Shown: positions 18,567 through 31,500, counted from the first letter of the stretch. The stretch: 64,000 nt of DNA from Streptosporangium becharense (GCF_014204985.1 NZ_JACHMP010000001.1:5828001-5892000); one strand, 5' to 3'. Notes: generated from the sequence alone by a model not told the origin. Numbers and translations are program-made.

Positions 18567-19541
18567 ATGGACTTCGACTTCGCCGGCGAGCTTCCCAAGC
18601 TCGTCCAACTACTGACCGGCATCGCCGCGTTCCTCGTGGTGGTCGCGCTGATCGTGCTGCTGGTCGACAGCGTCCCCATGCGCTGGCGTGCCTGGTCCCA
18701 TGCCACGGTCCTGCTCACCCCCGCGCTGGCGCTGCTCGCCATCGGCCTGGTGATCCCGGCCGTGCGCACCACCGTGCTGTCGTTCCTCGACGGCGACGGG
18801 CGGAAGTGGGTCGGCCTCGACAACTACGCCTGGATGTTCACCCAGCCCGACGCGTTGATCGTGCTGCGTAACACGCTCATCTGGGTGCTGCTCGTCCCGA
18901 TCCTCGTCACCTCGGTCGGGCTGGTCTACGCGGTCCTGGTCGACCGCACCCGCTTCGAGTCGATCGCCAAGTCGCTGGTCTTCCTGCCCATGGCGATCTC
19001 CTTCGTCGGCGCGGGCATCATCTGGCGGTTCGTCTACGCCTACCGCTCCGAGGGGCAGGAGCAGATCGGCCTGCTCAACCAGATCGTGGTGTCCCTGGGC
19101 GGCGAGCCGCGGCAGTGGCTCCAGGAGCCCCCGCTCAACACGCTGTTCCTGATCGTGGTCATGGTCTGGATCCAGGCGGGGTTCGCCACCGTGGTGCTCT
19201 CCGCGGCGATCAAGGGGATACCCGCCGAGATCATCGAGGCCGCCCGGCTGGACGGGGCGACCCCGCTGCAGATGTTCTTCCGGGTGACGCTGCCGTCCAT
19301 CCGCTCGGCCGTGGTCGTGGTGATGGTCACCCAGTCGATCGGCACGCTCAAGCTGTTCGACATCGTCCGCACCATGACCGGCGGCCAGTTCGACACCAGC
19401 GTCATCGCCAACGAGATGTACAACCAGACGTTCCGGTACCAGGAGCTCGGCCAGGGGTCGGCGCTCGCGGTCTTCCTGTTCGTCCTGGTGACGCCCATCG
19501 TGATCTACCAGGTCCGCCAGCGCAGGGAGGCCGTCAGGTGA
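18567..19541 (+). CDS. ABC sugar transporter permease (AglF/MalF-like)
   Basis: About 324 residues from ATG 18567, which has GGAG upstream. Six to seven membrane helices; the EAA loop is visible as EIIEAARLDGATPLQMFFRV, the contact site for the ATPase. The stretch FLPMAISFVGAGIIWRFVYA and VWIQAGFATVVLSAAIKGIP resemble AglF of alpha-glucoside importers. It pairs with the permease that follows and the lipoprotein upstream. Confidence 0.92.
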   Translation: MDFDFAGELPKLVQLLTGIAAFLVVVALIVLLVDSVPMRWRAWSHATVLLTPALALLAIGLVIPAVRTTVLSFLDGDGRKWVGLDNYAWMFTQPDALIVLRNTLIWVLLVPILVTSVGLVYAVLVDRTRFESIAKSLVFLPMAISFVGAGIIWRFVYAYRSEGQEQIGLLNQIVVSLGGEPRQWLQEPPLNTLFLIVVMVWIQAGFATVVLSAAIKGIPAEIIEAARLDGATPLQMFFRVTLPSIRSAVVVVMVTQSIGTLKLFDIVRTMTGGQFDTSVIANEMYNQTFRYQELGQGSALAVFLFVLVTPIVIYQVRQRREAVR

Positions 19542-19602
19542 GCGGGCGAGTCGGCCGGCACGACGCCGCGCGAACCGCGGGAGAGCGGACGGAGGAGGCG
19601 GC

Positions 19603-20553
19603 GTGACCACGTTGACCCAGACCGTGGCCCGGGCCGGGGCGGAGACCGCGCCACGGCGTGTGCGGCGGCGGCTGAGCGGCCGGATCGCCAGCGCGGTCGC
19701 GATCGCCATCGCCGTGCTGTGGACCACCCCGACCTTCGGGCTGCTGCTGTCCTCGCTGCGTCCGGAGGACCAGATCAAGACCACCGGCTGGTGGACGTTC
19801 TTCGCCGACCCCCAGATCACGCTGGAGAACTACCAGGAGGTGCTGTTCGGGGCCTCCTCGTCCTCCGGCCAGATGATGAGCTTCCTGATCAACTCGATCG
19901 TCATCACGGTCCCGTCGGTGCTCTTCCCGCTGGCCCTGGCCACCTTCGCCGCCTACGCGCTGGCCTGGGTGCCGTTCAGGGGACGTGAGTGGATCTACAT
20001 CGGGGTGTTCGCGCTGCAGATCGTGCCGCTGCAGATGTCGCTCGTCCCGCTGTTGTCCTTCTTCTCGCAGGGCGTCGACCTCTTCGGCGTCCAGCTGCTG
20101 CCCGCCTGGGACCTGGAGGGCCCCGAGCGCTTCGTGCAGGTCTGGTTCGCGCACACCTGCTTCGCGCTGCCGCTGGGCGTCTTCCTGATCCACAACTTCA
20201 TGTCCGAGCTGCCCGGCGAGCTCATGGAGGCGGCCAGGGTGGACGGGGCCAGCCACGGCATGGTCCTGCGCAAGCTCGTCCTCCCCCTGGTGGGGCCCGC
20301 GCTCGCCACCTTCGCGATCTTCCAGTTCCTCTGGGTCTGGAACGACCTCCTGGTCGCCCTGATCTTCGCCGGGGGCACCGCGGAGAACGCCCCGATGACG
20401 GTACGCCTGGCCCAGATGGCCGGTACCAGGGGCAACGAGTGGCAGCGGCTGACCTCCGGGGCGTTCGTCTCGATCGTCATCCCGCTGATCGTTTTCCTGT
20501 CGATGCAGCGCTACTTCGTCCGCGGCCTGCTCGCGGGCAGCGTCAAGGGCTGA
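19603..20553 (+). CDS. ABC sugar transporter permease (AglG/MalG-like)
   Basis: 316 residues from GTG 19603 with GGAGGAGG upstream. Six membrane helices, with the EAA loop ELMEAARVDGASHGMVLRKL. The strings YALAWVPFRGRE and ALQIVPLQMSLVPLL are AglG-like. It forms the heterodimeric channel with the preceding gene. A strong terminator follows, closing the importer operon. Confidence 0.92.
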   Translation: MTTLTQTVARAGAETAPRRVRRRLSGRIASAVAIAIAVLWTTPTFGLLLSSLRPEDQIKTTGWWTFFADPQITLENYQEVLFGASSSSGQMMSFLINSIVITVPSVLFPLALATFAAYALAWVPFRGREWIYIGVFALQIVPLQMSLVPLLSFFSQGVDLFGVQLLPAWDLEGPERFVQVWFAHTCFALPLGVFLIHNFMSELPGELMEAARVDGASHGMVLRKLVLPLVGPALATFAIFQFLWVWNDLLVALIFAGGTAENAPMTVRLAQMAGTRGNEWQRLTSGAFVSIVIPLIVFLSMQRYFVRGLLAGSVKG

Positions 20554-20570
20554 CCTCTCAGCCGCCCCGG

Positions 20571-20612
20571 CCGGGCCGCGCGCCGTTCCTCACCGAGCGG
20601 CGCGCGGCCCGG
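20571..20612 (+). terminator. Strong hairpin terminator of the importer operon
   Basis: CCGGGCCGCGCGCCG (20571-20585) pairs perfectly with 20598-20612 around a 12-base loop, 18 bases past the last permease stop. Confidence 0.8.
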
Positions 20613-20750
20613 TTCCGGTGCCGGAGACCGGGCCGGCCGGGTGCCCGGGGCCGCGTTCCCAGGTGCGGTACGGCTCGTGCGGCTCCGCGTCCTTCCCGGC
20701 CGGCGCGGTGCGGCTGGCTCCACGTCCTTCCGGTGCGGGACGGTCCGGGG

Positions 20751-21446
20751 TCAGAAACGGCGTCCTTCCTCGTGCGCCGACCGGGCGGCCACGGGCCGGT
20801 CGGGCGAGGAGGGCTGGGCGGGGACGGAGTGTCCGCCGGGAACCGGCCGCGCGGGGACGGATCCGGGCTCGGCGGCGGAGACCGCCTGGCCGGACACGGT
20901 GTGACCGGACGAGGCGGGGACGTACCCGCCGGCCGGCGGGGTCTCGACCACCATGGTGTCGGCGGGCTCGGCCACGCTGTCGAGGACGGCGTGGGCGTGC
21001 TCCAGGTGCGAGGCCGCGACCAGGACGTCGTAGCGACCGGCGACGATCGCGCTGCGCGAGGCGAAGTCACGCTTCCCGCCGGTGAACAGGTGGTTGATGA
21101 AGCCGAACGCGGCACCCATCACAGTGCCCCACAGCGCCGCCCACAGCATGAGCATGAAGAACGACAGGGTGGTCGAGGTGAACAGGCCGAGGAACATGCC
21201 CACCACGGCACCGAAGAGCGCGCCGCTGCCCGCCCCGGCGAGCGCGGCACGCCCCTTCGTCATCCGGCCGGTGACGACCTCCTCCAGCCGCAGGTCGCTG
21301 CCGACGATCGCCACGTTCTCCACGGGGAAACCCGCGTCGGAGAGCCTGTCCACGGTCCGCTGTGCCGCCGCGTAGTTGTCGTAGCCCGCGAGGACCCTCC
21401 GGTCCACCACGACCTGTGTGTTCGGCCCGGTGGGTGTCTGTCTCAT
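20751..21446 (-). CDS. General-stress-protein (YflT/GSP17M-like) membrane protein
   Basis: About 231 residues from ATG 21446, with AAAGG upstream. The N-terminal part VLAGYDNYAAAQRTVDRLSD, followed by FPVENVAIVGSDLRLEEVV, is the fold of general stress protein 17M (YflT). Two glycine-rich membrane helices (near residues 75-120) follow, and a second small domain (YDVLVAASHLEHAHAVLD). The last ~60 residues are a Pro/Ser/Ala-rich tail. Function is uncharacterised; related proteins are stress-induced in Bacillus. Confidence 0.8.
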   Translation of the reverse strand: MRQTPTGPNTQVVVDRRVLAGYDNYAAAQRTVDRLSDAGFPVENVAIVGSDLRLEEVVTGRMTKGRAALAGAGSGALFGAVVGMFLGLFTSTTLSFFMLMLWAALWGTVMGAAFGFINHLFTGGKRDFASRSAIVAGRYDVLVAASHLEHAHAVLDSVAEPADTMVVETPPAGGYVPASSGHTVSGQAVSAAEPGSVPARPVPGGHSVPAQPSSPDRPVAARSAHEEGRRF

Positions 21447-21680
21447 GTCTGCCCGCCTTTCGGAGTGGGGGATCGGCGTAGGGCCGACTACCCCGCCTCC
21501 GCGCGAGAATGCGCCGCCGCCGCGGACATCTGGCACGCCGGGGCGATCGCCGAGCCCACCGCGGAGGCCGGGGAGACAGGGGAGACGCGGGGAGACAGGG
21601 GGAGACACGCCGTCGGCCGCGGAGGCGCCGCCGTCCCCGGCCGGGGGATCACCGGCCCGGGTCCGGCGGCGCGGCCCGGT

Positions 21681-24250
<2,570 letters not shown>

Positions 24251-24784
24251 CCTTGCCTGATCCCGGCGGTGAGCATGGCGGCGGGCGGCCGATGAGCACG
24301 GACGCCGGGGTGGGCCGCGTCCACCGGCGGTCAGGCCGGCAGCCCCATAAGGCCACGTCAGCAGCCCCACAAGGCCACGCCAAATTCGCCGGTTTGGGTA
24401 ATTTATCCAGAATTTATGAGCGTCTGAAATCGGACAAATAGCTATAAGCGTGCCATTTCGGAATGTCCTTGGGCGGCTCCATGAGGTCGTGCGACGAAAG
24501 CTTGTGATCCGTGACGAGGTCAAGGGGCTGCGCCGCAAAGTTGCAGCAAGCTTCACAAGCGGCTCAAGCGACCCACAAGGGTGATTCGCCACCCTGGGGA
24601 GGTAATCGGTCCAGGGGTCCGCGACGGGTCCCCGCCAGGGGGGCGACCTCGAAACCATGTGAGGCATTCGCGCCGGTGTCCTGCGAGGACGCGGAAACAC
24701 CTTCTTCGCAGAAGGGGACCTGCTTCACCCCCGCCGGGATCCGCATTCCAGGGGAAGGCGCGCATGCGTAGCCGAAGAGCCGGC
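24251..24784. other. Intergenic leader of the giant secreted-protein gene, no gene seen
   Basis: No ORF with a recognisable product. 24390-24470 is AT-rich for this genome and may hold the promoter of the rightward giant gene. Several GC-rich hairpins are visible between 24580 and 24720. I tried and failed to fit this leader to common riboswitch consensus elements by eye. Confidence 0.4.
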
Positions 24785-24827
24785 TGACCTCGCGAAGACG
24801 GCACTTCTGTCCTCTTCGCGCAGGTCA
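24785..24827 (+). promoter_or_regulatory. Long hairpin in the leader of the giant gene
   Basis: TGACCTCGCGAAGA (24785-24798) pairs with 24813-24827 over 14 bp with a single bulged C, loop 14 bases. It ends 5 bases before the most upstream ATG (24833), which makes that ATG an unlikely start and suggests attenuation or mRNA stability control. Confidence 0.55.
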
Positions 24828-24928
24828 CGGTAATGCGCGCGATCGAGAGACCCCGATCTCAGGACCGATTCCTGCTCCACATTTCCGTGCCGTGCCCGGT
24901 GCGCGGCCTCAGTACCGGAGAAATCTCC

Positions 24929-27900
24929 TTGACCACGTCATTCCACCGCGCCTCCGTTCGGCGGGTCGCGGCTCTCGCCCTCGCGGCGGTGGTCGGCTCC
25001 CTCGCCGCACCCTTACCCGCGACGGCCGCGGCGGGTTCCGCATCATCGCGGGACGCGAAAACGACGGCCGAAGTACCCGAGATCAAGCTCACCCATCTGG
25101 GTGACCTCGAGACCTCCCAGGGCACACTCGGCAACATCAACAACAAGGGCCAGATCGCCGGAAGCATAGGTCATGGCACAGACAGCGCCAGGCCGTCCAG
25201 AGCTGCCCTGTTCTCCTCCGGGGGGAACACCAATATCCATGAGCTCCTCACGGGGCGAATCTCCAGCGCGGCCCAGATAGTCAACAACCGCGGCAGCGTG
25301 CTCGGTTGGGGCAGGGAAGAATACGCCTTCAATCGCTTCCTTTACCAGGGCGGCGAGGTGCGGTGGCTGAGTGAAGCCTATGACGCCGTAGAAGACATGA
25401 ACGACAAAGGGCAGATGACAGGGGGTAACTGGATACGAGACGCGGGCGCCTCCACGCTGCTGCTGGGGAAACAGCCACCGGGTACCGAAACCGGTCAGAT
25501 CACTGCAAAGGCGCTGAACAACTCCGGTTCGGCCGTCGGCATCATCAACCGGGGGGGTAACAGTTTCGACGCCTTCCGCAGCACGCCAGGTCAGCCCCTG
25601 GCCTTCCCGCGAGACTCCCTGGTCTACGAGAGTGGTGACTTCGAAAGTCATCATGTCCAAGCCCTCGACATCAACGACAACGGCGAGACCGCCGGCTTCG
25701 CGCTGAGCGAGGCCGGCGGCGAGATCGCGGTGATCTGGGACGAGGACGGAGAAGCCCACAGGCAGCACACCGACTTCGGCGGCAGGGTCAGTGCGATCAA
25801 CAACGCCGGTGTGGGCGTCGGAGTGCATCTGGCCGCCAACGGCGCGCCACGAGCCGCCCTCTACGTTGACAACCAGGCAGTCGACCTGACCGACCTGGCA
25901 CGGGCCGCGGGCTACGACGTGACCCTCCGGTACGCCACCGGTATCAACGACCGCGGTGAGATCGCCGTCATCGGCCGGTTGGGCAAGCAGACGATCTGGG
26001 ACCAGGCATACCTGATCGACCTCGGAACCCGGCCCGTCATCGACGCGCTCACCGTCGAGACCCAGAGGTATCCCTCCACGGAGTGGACCTCCGTGCCGGA
26101 CGGCGCGGGCAGAACGGTCGAGGGCAACAAGGTCCGCGTCACCACCCGGGTCACCAACCCCAGCGGCTTCCCGCTGACCGCGGAGGTCCGGCTGGTCGAC
26201 GGGGTGAGCGGCCGGAGCATCGTCAAGGGAGCGCAGATCCTCGAGCTGGACCCGCACGAGACGGTCACCGCGCGTGAGATCTGGGACACCACGGACTGGG
26301 CCTGGGAGAAGATCGCCAAACCGCAGTCGGACCGTGCGGTGGTCGCGAAGCTCTACTACGGCGGCACGCCGGTGGACGACGAGACCGAGGGCATCGTCAT
26401 CACGCCGAAGCCCGTGGTGGCGGTACACGGCTTCCGCAGCGACGCCGAGGACACCTTCGGTGAGTTCGACGAGATGATGAAGGAGCTGGGGCATCCGGAG
26501 GGCCACGTGTTCGCGGTCGGCGACGGCCAGGCGGAGGGCCGGATGGACACCGGCGAGAAGTGGAACCCGCTGCACGAGAGCTACCGCGTGTGGCAGAACG
26601 TCGACGAGCTGGCGACGTACATCGAAGGCGTGCGCAAGAAGACGGGTGCCTTCTACGTCAACGTGGTGGCCCATTCGATGGGTGGTCTGATCACGCGGCA
26701 GTACGTCCAGACGAAGATGCCGAGCACACCGGACCACAAGCCGGCGGTGACCCGCCTGATCGGGATGGGCGTGCCGAACGCGGGCAGCCCGTGCGCGGAC
26801 ATGCTCGTGGAGAAAGCGATCATAGAGAGGCTGTCCCCCTGGTACCCGGCGGTCATCGAGCTCACCACGGATTGGATGATCGGTGAGGAGGAGAAGCGCA
26901 ACGGGTTCAACGACAGGATCACGAACCTGAGGGGCGTGCGGGCCTCCAACCTCGTCGGCGTGAAGCTGCCGGTTCCCTGCACCACGATGATGGACCCGTT
27001 CCCGCACCTGGGCGACACCGTCGTTCCGTGGTGGAGCGCGCTGCTCCCCCTTCCCGGTTGGGACGATCACCACTCCGCCGTCATGCCTCACTCGTTCATG
27101 ACGTTCTCCGAGGACATGTTCAAGGAGTACGTGCTGCCGCGGCTGGCGTCGCTGACGTTCGGCGCCCCCGACCCCGACCCCGTCCCCGGCCTGACGGGCG
27201 AGCGGTCGGCCGCGAAGCCGGACCGGAAGGCCGGCGCGACCGTTCCGGCCGCTGACGGCGCGGGACAGGAGAACTCGCTGTCGGTGTTCGCCGGACCGGC
27301 GGCGACGGTGGAGCCGGGCCAGACGGCGAAGCTGCCGTTGCAGGTGCCGCAGGGCCTGGCGTTCGGCGTCACCGGCGTGCTGCCCGAGACGGTGGGGCTG
27401 GCGCTGCGGGACCCGTCGGGCAAGGTGACCGCCTCCTACACGGCGGGCAGCGACCAGGCCAAGCAGCCCTTCCAGGGGCTGAGCGCCACTGACCCGCAGG
27501 CGGGTGCGTGGACGCTGGAGGTGACCAACACGGCCGCGCAGGCGGTGAAGGCCGACCTGGCCGCGTGGGTCACCGGCAACCCGGTGAAGGTGGCGGCCGA
27601 GACCGAGGCGGCGGACGACGGCCGGGTGACGGTGAAGGCCGCGGTCACCGACGGCGGGCAGCCGGTCACCGGCGCGACGGTGCAGGCGTGGCTGGTCGGG
27701 GTCGAGCAGGCCTCGGCCCGCGTCGAGCTGACGCTGAACGACGACGGCGCCAGCGGCGACGGCGCCGCCGGTGACGGCGTCTACGGCGCGCGCACCGACG
27801 CCCTGGCCGATGACCGGTACTACCTGGTGACCAAGGCGGACACGGCCAAGGGCCTGCGGACCGACCGCGGGATCGTGGAGGTGGCCAAGCCCGACACCCG

Positions 27901-30900
27901 CGAGTTCGAGCTCAAGCTGTCGGCCACGCCGGGCGGGTCGGTGACCGCGTCCCCGGCGCAGGACAAATACCGGGCCGGCACCGAGGTGAAGCTCACCGCG
28001 ACCCCCGAGGCCGGGCGGGTCCCGATCGGCTGGACCGTCGACGGCGAGAAGCGGGGCCCGGGTGCGCTGACCATCACCATGGACGGCCCGCACACGGTGG
28101 AGGCCCGGTTCGGCACCTACACGGTGACCGAGATCGGCGCGCTGCCCGGCGGGGATGCGTCGCGGACCGAGGCCGAGTCGCTGAACGACCGCGGTCAGGT
28201 CGCGGCCACGGTGGCCGACAAGGACGGCAAGCGGCGCGCGGTGCGCTGGCAGGACGGTGCGTTCACCGAGCTGGCCGGGCCGGCCTGCACCGACGGCGCG
28301 GTCAAGTGCGAAGCCGCCGCCACGGGCATCAACGAGGCCGGGGAGGTGGTCGGCTGGGCCCACGCGTCGGTGGGTGGTGGCAACGCCGAGCACGCCGTCG
28401 TCTGGCGCGCCGACGGCTCGGTCACCGACCTGCAGCCGGGCACCTCGTCGAACTCGAGCGCCGTCGTCCTGAACGACAACGACCAGACGCTCGGTTACAC
28501 GAGGTCCGGGGGCGTGCTCTGGGATCAGGGGGCCACGGTCACGCTGCCTGCGGACTACGCCGGAGGAGGTTACGGCTACGACAACGAGTGGAGCCAGAAC
28601 CGTCTCCCGCGGATCAACGGCAGCGGCGCGGTCGCGGGCGGCTACGCCCGCAGCCGCAACTCCGACGGCAGCATCCGGGACACCGGTCCGATGCTGTATG
28701 CCCGCGATGTGCTGACCAAGCTCCCGGGCACGGTCGAGGGGTGCGTCGAGACGGGCGGCCGGGCCTCCGACGTCAACGACGCCGGCCTGGTGGTCGGCAC
28801 CCTGCGGTGCGGCCGCTACGAAGGCACGACGACCAAGCACGCATATGTGTGGAAGGACGGTGAGCCGACCGATCTGGGCGCCGGTGAGGCGACCGCGGTC
28901 AACGACCACGGGGTGATCGCCGGTTCCGACCCGGGGGATCTCCGCAACGTGCTGAAGCCGCCGGTGCTGTGGGTCGACGGTGTGAAGCACCAGCTGTCGG
29001 GCGTGCTGTCACGGCCGTGGTGCCCGGGGGACGCCCAGAAGACGACCCAGCCGTGCGTGGGCGTCGGGGAGGTGCTGGACCTCAACTCCTCGGGCCAGAT
29101 CCTGGTGCGGGGCTTCGTCCGCGACCGGTCGGCCGCACAGGCCGGGTTCGTCCAGACCGGGCGGGCGCTTCTGCTGACCCCCACCCCCGCCCGGGCGGAC
29201 CTGGAGGTCAAGCACACGGTCTCGGTCGCCGAGCCGGGTCCGGGGTCGAAGGTGACCTGGACGGCCACGGTGACCAACAAGGGCGAGCACGCCGCGACCG
29301 ACGTCCGGCTGGACGTGCTCGTTCCGCAGGAGGTCACCGGCGCGGCCTGTGAGACCTGGCGGGGCGTCTGCACCGCGATCAACGGCGGGTTCCGCAACGT
29401 GGCCGAGGTCCTGGAGCCGGGCTGGAGCGCCACCGTCGAGGTGACCGCCACCGTCCCGGCCGACGCGGCCGAGGGCACGGTGCTCAAGGCCAGGGCGACG
29501 GCGGCCAGCACGGAGGTGGTCGACCCCGAGCCCGACAACAACGCCGCGGAGGCCACCGCCACGGTCCGTCACGCGCTGAACCGCACCGCGATCAGCTGGG
29601 CCGACCCCGTCCGTGTCGATGAGACCAGTCACGAGGTCGAGGTGACGCTGACCAACCGCGGGGACAAGGCGATGCCCGTCAAGGCCGTCGCCACCGAGAG
29701 TCCTTTCCGTCAGATCAACGACTGTCCGAGAGGGGATGAGAAGCTCGAGCCCGGGACCGGGTGCACCGTGAAGGTGATGTTCGCGCCGACTCAGGTGGGA
29801 CCGGCGAGCGGGAAGCTCACCTTCACCACCGAGGGCACCGAACCGTCGCATGTGGTGACCCTCACCGGCCGGGGAATCGAGCGCAACGCCAAGCCGGTGA
29901 TCAAGTTCCTGCCCGGCCCCACCCGGGGCACCGTGGGCCGGCCGTTCACCCTGCGCTACGAGTACACCGACGCCGACATCACCGACACCCACACCGCGGT
30001 GATCGAATGGGGTGACGGACCCGGTGTCGAGGTTCAGGTGGCGCCGAACCCCGCCGGCGGCGGCGGTATCATCACCGCGACCAGGACCTTCGAAGCCCCG
30101 TTCACGGGAGAGGCCCTGCTGGGGGTGACCGACAGCAAGGGCGACATAACTTGGGCCTACGATGCCACGGTGTCCTACGTCATCGAGGAGGCGGGGTCCA
30201 ACACCGCTCCCGTCGTGACCGCGGGCCCGGACGTCGAGCTGACCGTGAACGAGACGCTCAACCGGGTGGTGTCCTTCACCGACCCCGGCTCCACGTCCTG
30301 GACGGCGACCGTCGACTACGGCGACGGCGCCGGCCCTCAGCCGGTGACCCCGGCCGGGCAGGAGATCACCCTGGAGCACCGGTGGGCCACCGCCGGGACG
30401 TACCCGGTCATCGTGACCGTGCGCGACGACGGCGGCCTGCAGACCTCGGCGGTCTTCACCGCCACCGTCGTTCCAGGGCAGACGCCCAACCAGGCGCCCA
30501 GGGTGGAACTGGACGGACCCTCCGCCCTCGCGGAGGGAAGCACCTGGCGTACCGACGCGGTCGTCACCGATCCCGACTCCACCGCCTGGAGCGCGACCGT
30601 CGACTACGGCGACGGTTCGGGGCCGAGGGCCGTGCCCGTGGACGGCGGGAAACTGCCGGTGGAACTCGTCGCCACCGACGACGGTGAGCGCACCGTCACG
30701 GTGAAGGTCACCGACGACAAGGGCGCCACCGGAACGGCCAAGCTGACGGTGAAGATCATCAACAAGGCACCCCAGGCGGTGCTGAAGGAGCCGGCGACCG
30801 CCGAAACGATCGTGGCCGTGGGCGCCGCGGTGCCGCTGAAGGCGACCTTCACCGACGAGGGCGTCGCCGACACCCACACCGCCACCTGGACCATCGGCGA

Positions 30901-31489
30901 CCAGCGGATGACCGGGGCCCTGGCCGAGCACGACGGCGTGGGCACGGTCGCCCACACGCACACCTTCACCAAGGCTGGCCGCTATCCGATCTCGGTGACG
31001 GTCACCGACGACGACGGCGGCACCATCACCACCGACACCGTCGGCGGGAAGAAGGCGTACGTGACCGTCTACAACACGACCGGCACGCTGTTCGCCGAGG
31101 GGAAGGTGGCCTCACCGGCCGGCTCCTGCCGGCTGAACACCGCCTGCGACACGGCGGGCACGGCGACCTTCACCATCGCAGCCGCGTACGTGCTGCCGGA
31201 CTACGGGCCGACGGGCGAGGTGGAATACGACGTCCCCGGTCTCAGGCTGCGCGGCCAGTCGTACACGGTGCTCGCCGCCGCGGACGGCACGGCGTTCCTA
31301 CGCGGAGAAGGAGTGCTGCTCGACGGCGTCGTCGAGGTCACGTTCGAGGTCACGGCCATCGATGCCGCAAAGACCGGCTACGACCAGCTCGGGGTGAAGG
31401 TCTGGCGCAAGAACGGTGAGCTGGTCTACGACAACCAGCGGGACGGCGTCTCGTCGTTCGTGGACGGCACCGTCCAGATCACCGGCTGA
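24929..31489 (+). CDS. Giant secreted multidomain protein: HAF repeats, alpha/beta-hydrolase, DUF11-like and PKD modules
   Basis: About 2186 residues from TTG 24929, chosen because CGGAG precedes it and a signal peptide follows (VRRVAALALAAVVGSL); ATG 24833 would add 32 residues. In order: HAF-type repeats (~50-365, with INDNGE and INNAG words), a beta domain, an alpha/beta-hydrolase (~490-745) with nucleophile Ser583 in VVAHSMGGL, an oxyanion-side VVAVHGF and a candidate acid in GDTVVPW, beta domains, a second HAF block (~1062-1420), a DUF11-like module, a choice-of-anchor-D-like module, three or four PKD domains with VDYGDG, and a C-terminal beta domain. Probably a secreted esterase or lipase with adhesion modules. 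No sortase motif or membrane anchor is visible. Confidence 0.85.
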   Translation: MTTSFHRASVRRVAALALAAVVGSLAAPLPATAAAGSASSRDAKTTAEVPEIKLTHLGDLETSQGTLGNINNKGQIAGSIGHGTDSARPSRAALFSSGGNTNIHELLTGRISSAAQIVNNRGSVLGWGREEYAFNRFLYQGGEVRWLSEAYDAVEDMNDKGQMTGGNWIRDAGASTLLLGKQPPGTETGQITAKALNNSGSAVGIINRGGNSFDAFRSTPGQPLAFPRDSLVYESGDFESHHVQALDINDNGETAGFALSEAGGEIAVIWDEDGEAHRQHTDFGGRVSAINNAGVGVGVHLAANGAPRAALYVDNQAVDLTDLARAAGYDVTLRYATGINDRGEIAVIGRLGKQTIWDQAYLIDLGTRPVIDALTVETQRYPSTEWTSVPDGAGRTVEGNKVRVTTRVTNPSGFPLTAEVRLVDGVSGRSIVKGAQILELDPHETVTAREIWDTTDWAWEKIAKPQSDRAVVAKLYYGGTPVDDETEGIVITPKPVVAVHGFRSDAEDTFGEFDEMMKELGHPEGHVFAVGDGQAEGRMDTGEKWNPLHESYRVWQNVDELATYIEGVRKKTGAFYVNVVAHSMGGLITRQYVQTKMPSTPDHKPAVTRLIGMGVPNAGSPCADMLVEKAIIERLSPWYPAVIELTTDWMIGEEEKRNGFNDRITNLRGVRASNLVGVKLPVPCTTMMDPFPHLGDTVVPWWSALLPLPGWDDHHSAVMPHSFMTFSEDMFKEYVLPRLASLTFGAPDPDPVPGLTGERSAAKPDRKAGATVPAADGAGQENSLSVFAGPAATVEPGQTAKLPLQVPQGLAFGVTGVLPETVGLALRDPSGKVTASYTAGSDQAKQPFQGLSATDPQAGAWTLEVTNTAAQAVKADLAAWVTGNPVKVAAETEAADDGRVTVKAAVTDGGQPVTGATVQAWLVGVEQASARVELTLNDDGASGDGAAGDGVYGARTDALADDRYYLVTKADTAKGLRTDRGIVEVAKPDTREFELKLSATPGGSVTASPAQDKYRAGTEVKLTATPEAGRVPIGWTVDGEKRGPGALTITMDGPHTVEARFGTYTVTEIGALPGGDASRTEAESLNDRGQVAATVADKDGKRRAVRWQDGAFTELAGPACTDGAVKCEAAATGINEAGEVVGWAHASVGGGNAEHAVVWRADGSVTDLQPGTSSNSSAVVLNDNDQTLGYTRSGGVLWDQGATVTLPADYAGGGYGYDNEWSQNRLPRINGSGAVAGGYARSRNSDGSIRDTGPMLYARDVLTKLPGTVEGCVETGGRASDVNDAGLVVGTLRCGRYEGTTTKHAYVWKDGEPTDLGAGEATAVNDHGVIAGSDPGDLRNVLKPPVLWVDGVKHQLSGVLSRPWCPGDAQKTTQPCVGVGEVLDLNSSGQILVRGFVRDRSAAQAGFVQTGRALLLTPTPARADLEVKHTVSVAEPGPGSKVTWTATVTNKGEHAATDVRLDVLVPQEVTGAACETWRGVCTAINGGFRNVAEVLEPGWSATVEVTATVPADAAEGTVLKARATAASTEVVDPEPDNNAAEATATVRHALNRTAISWADPVRVDETSHEVEVTLTNRGDKAMPVKAVATESPFRQINDCPRGDEKLEPGTGCTVKVMFAPTQVGPASGKLTFTTEGTEPSHVVTLTGRGIERNAKPVIKFLPGPTRGTVGRPFTLRYEYTDADITDTHTAVIEWGDGPGVEVQVAPNPAGGGGIITATRTFEAPFTGEALLGVTDSKGDITWAYDATVSYVIEEAGSNTAPVVTAGPDVELTVNETLNRVVSFTDPGSTSWTATVDYGDGAGPQPVTPAGQEITLEHRWATAGTYPVIVTVRDDGGLQTSAVFTATVVPGQTPNQAPRVELDGPSALAEGSTWRTDAVVTDPDSTAWSATVDYGDGSGPRAVPVDGGKLPVELVATDDGERTVTVKVTDDKGATGTAKLTVKIINKAPQAVLKEPATAETIVAVGAAVPLKATFTDEGVADTHTATWTIGDQRMTGALAEHDGVGTVAHTHTFTKAGRYPISVTVTDDDGGTITTDTVGGKKAYVTVYNTTGTLFAEGKVASPAGSCRLNTACDTAGTATFTIAAAYVLPDYGPTGEVEYDVPGLRLRGQSYTVLAAADGTAFLRGEGVLLDGVVEVTFEVTAIDAAKTGYDQLGVKVWRKNGELVYDNQRDGVSSFVDGTVQITG

Positions 31490-31500
31490 AGCCGGGGGTT

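Noticed and set aside
24833..24928. ATG 24833 as the start of the giant gene
   Set aside because: It follows a long hairpin by 5 bases, lacks a ribosome site and would put 32 residues before a complete signal peptide.
25043..28990. 1315-codon leftward open frame inside the giant gene
   Set aside because: It is antisense to a clearly coding frame with domains; composition is His/Arg/Gly-rich shadow sequence typical of high-GC DNA.
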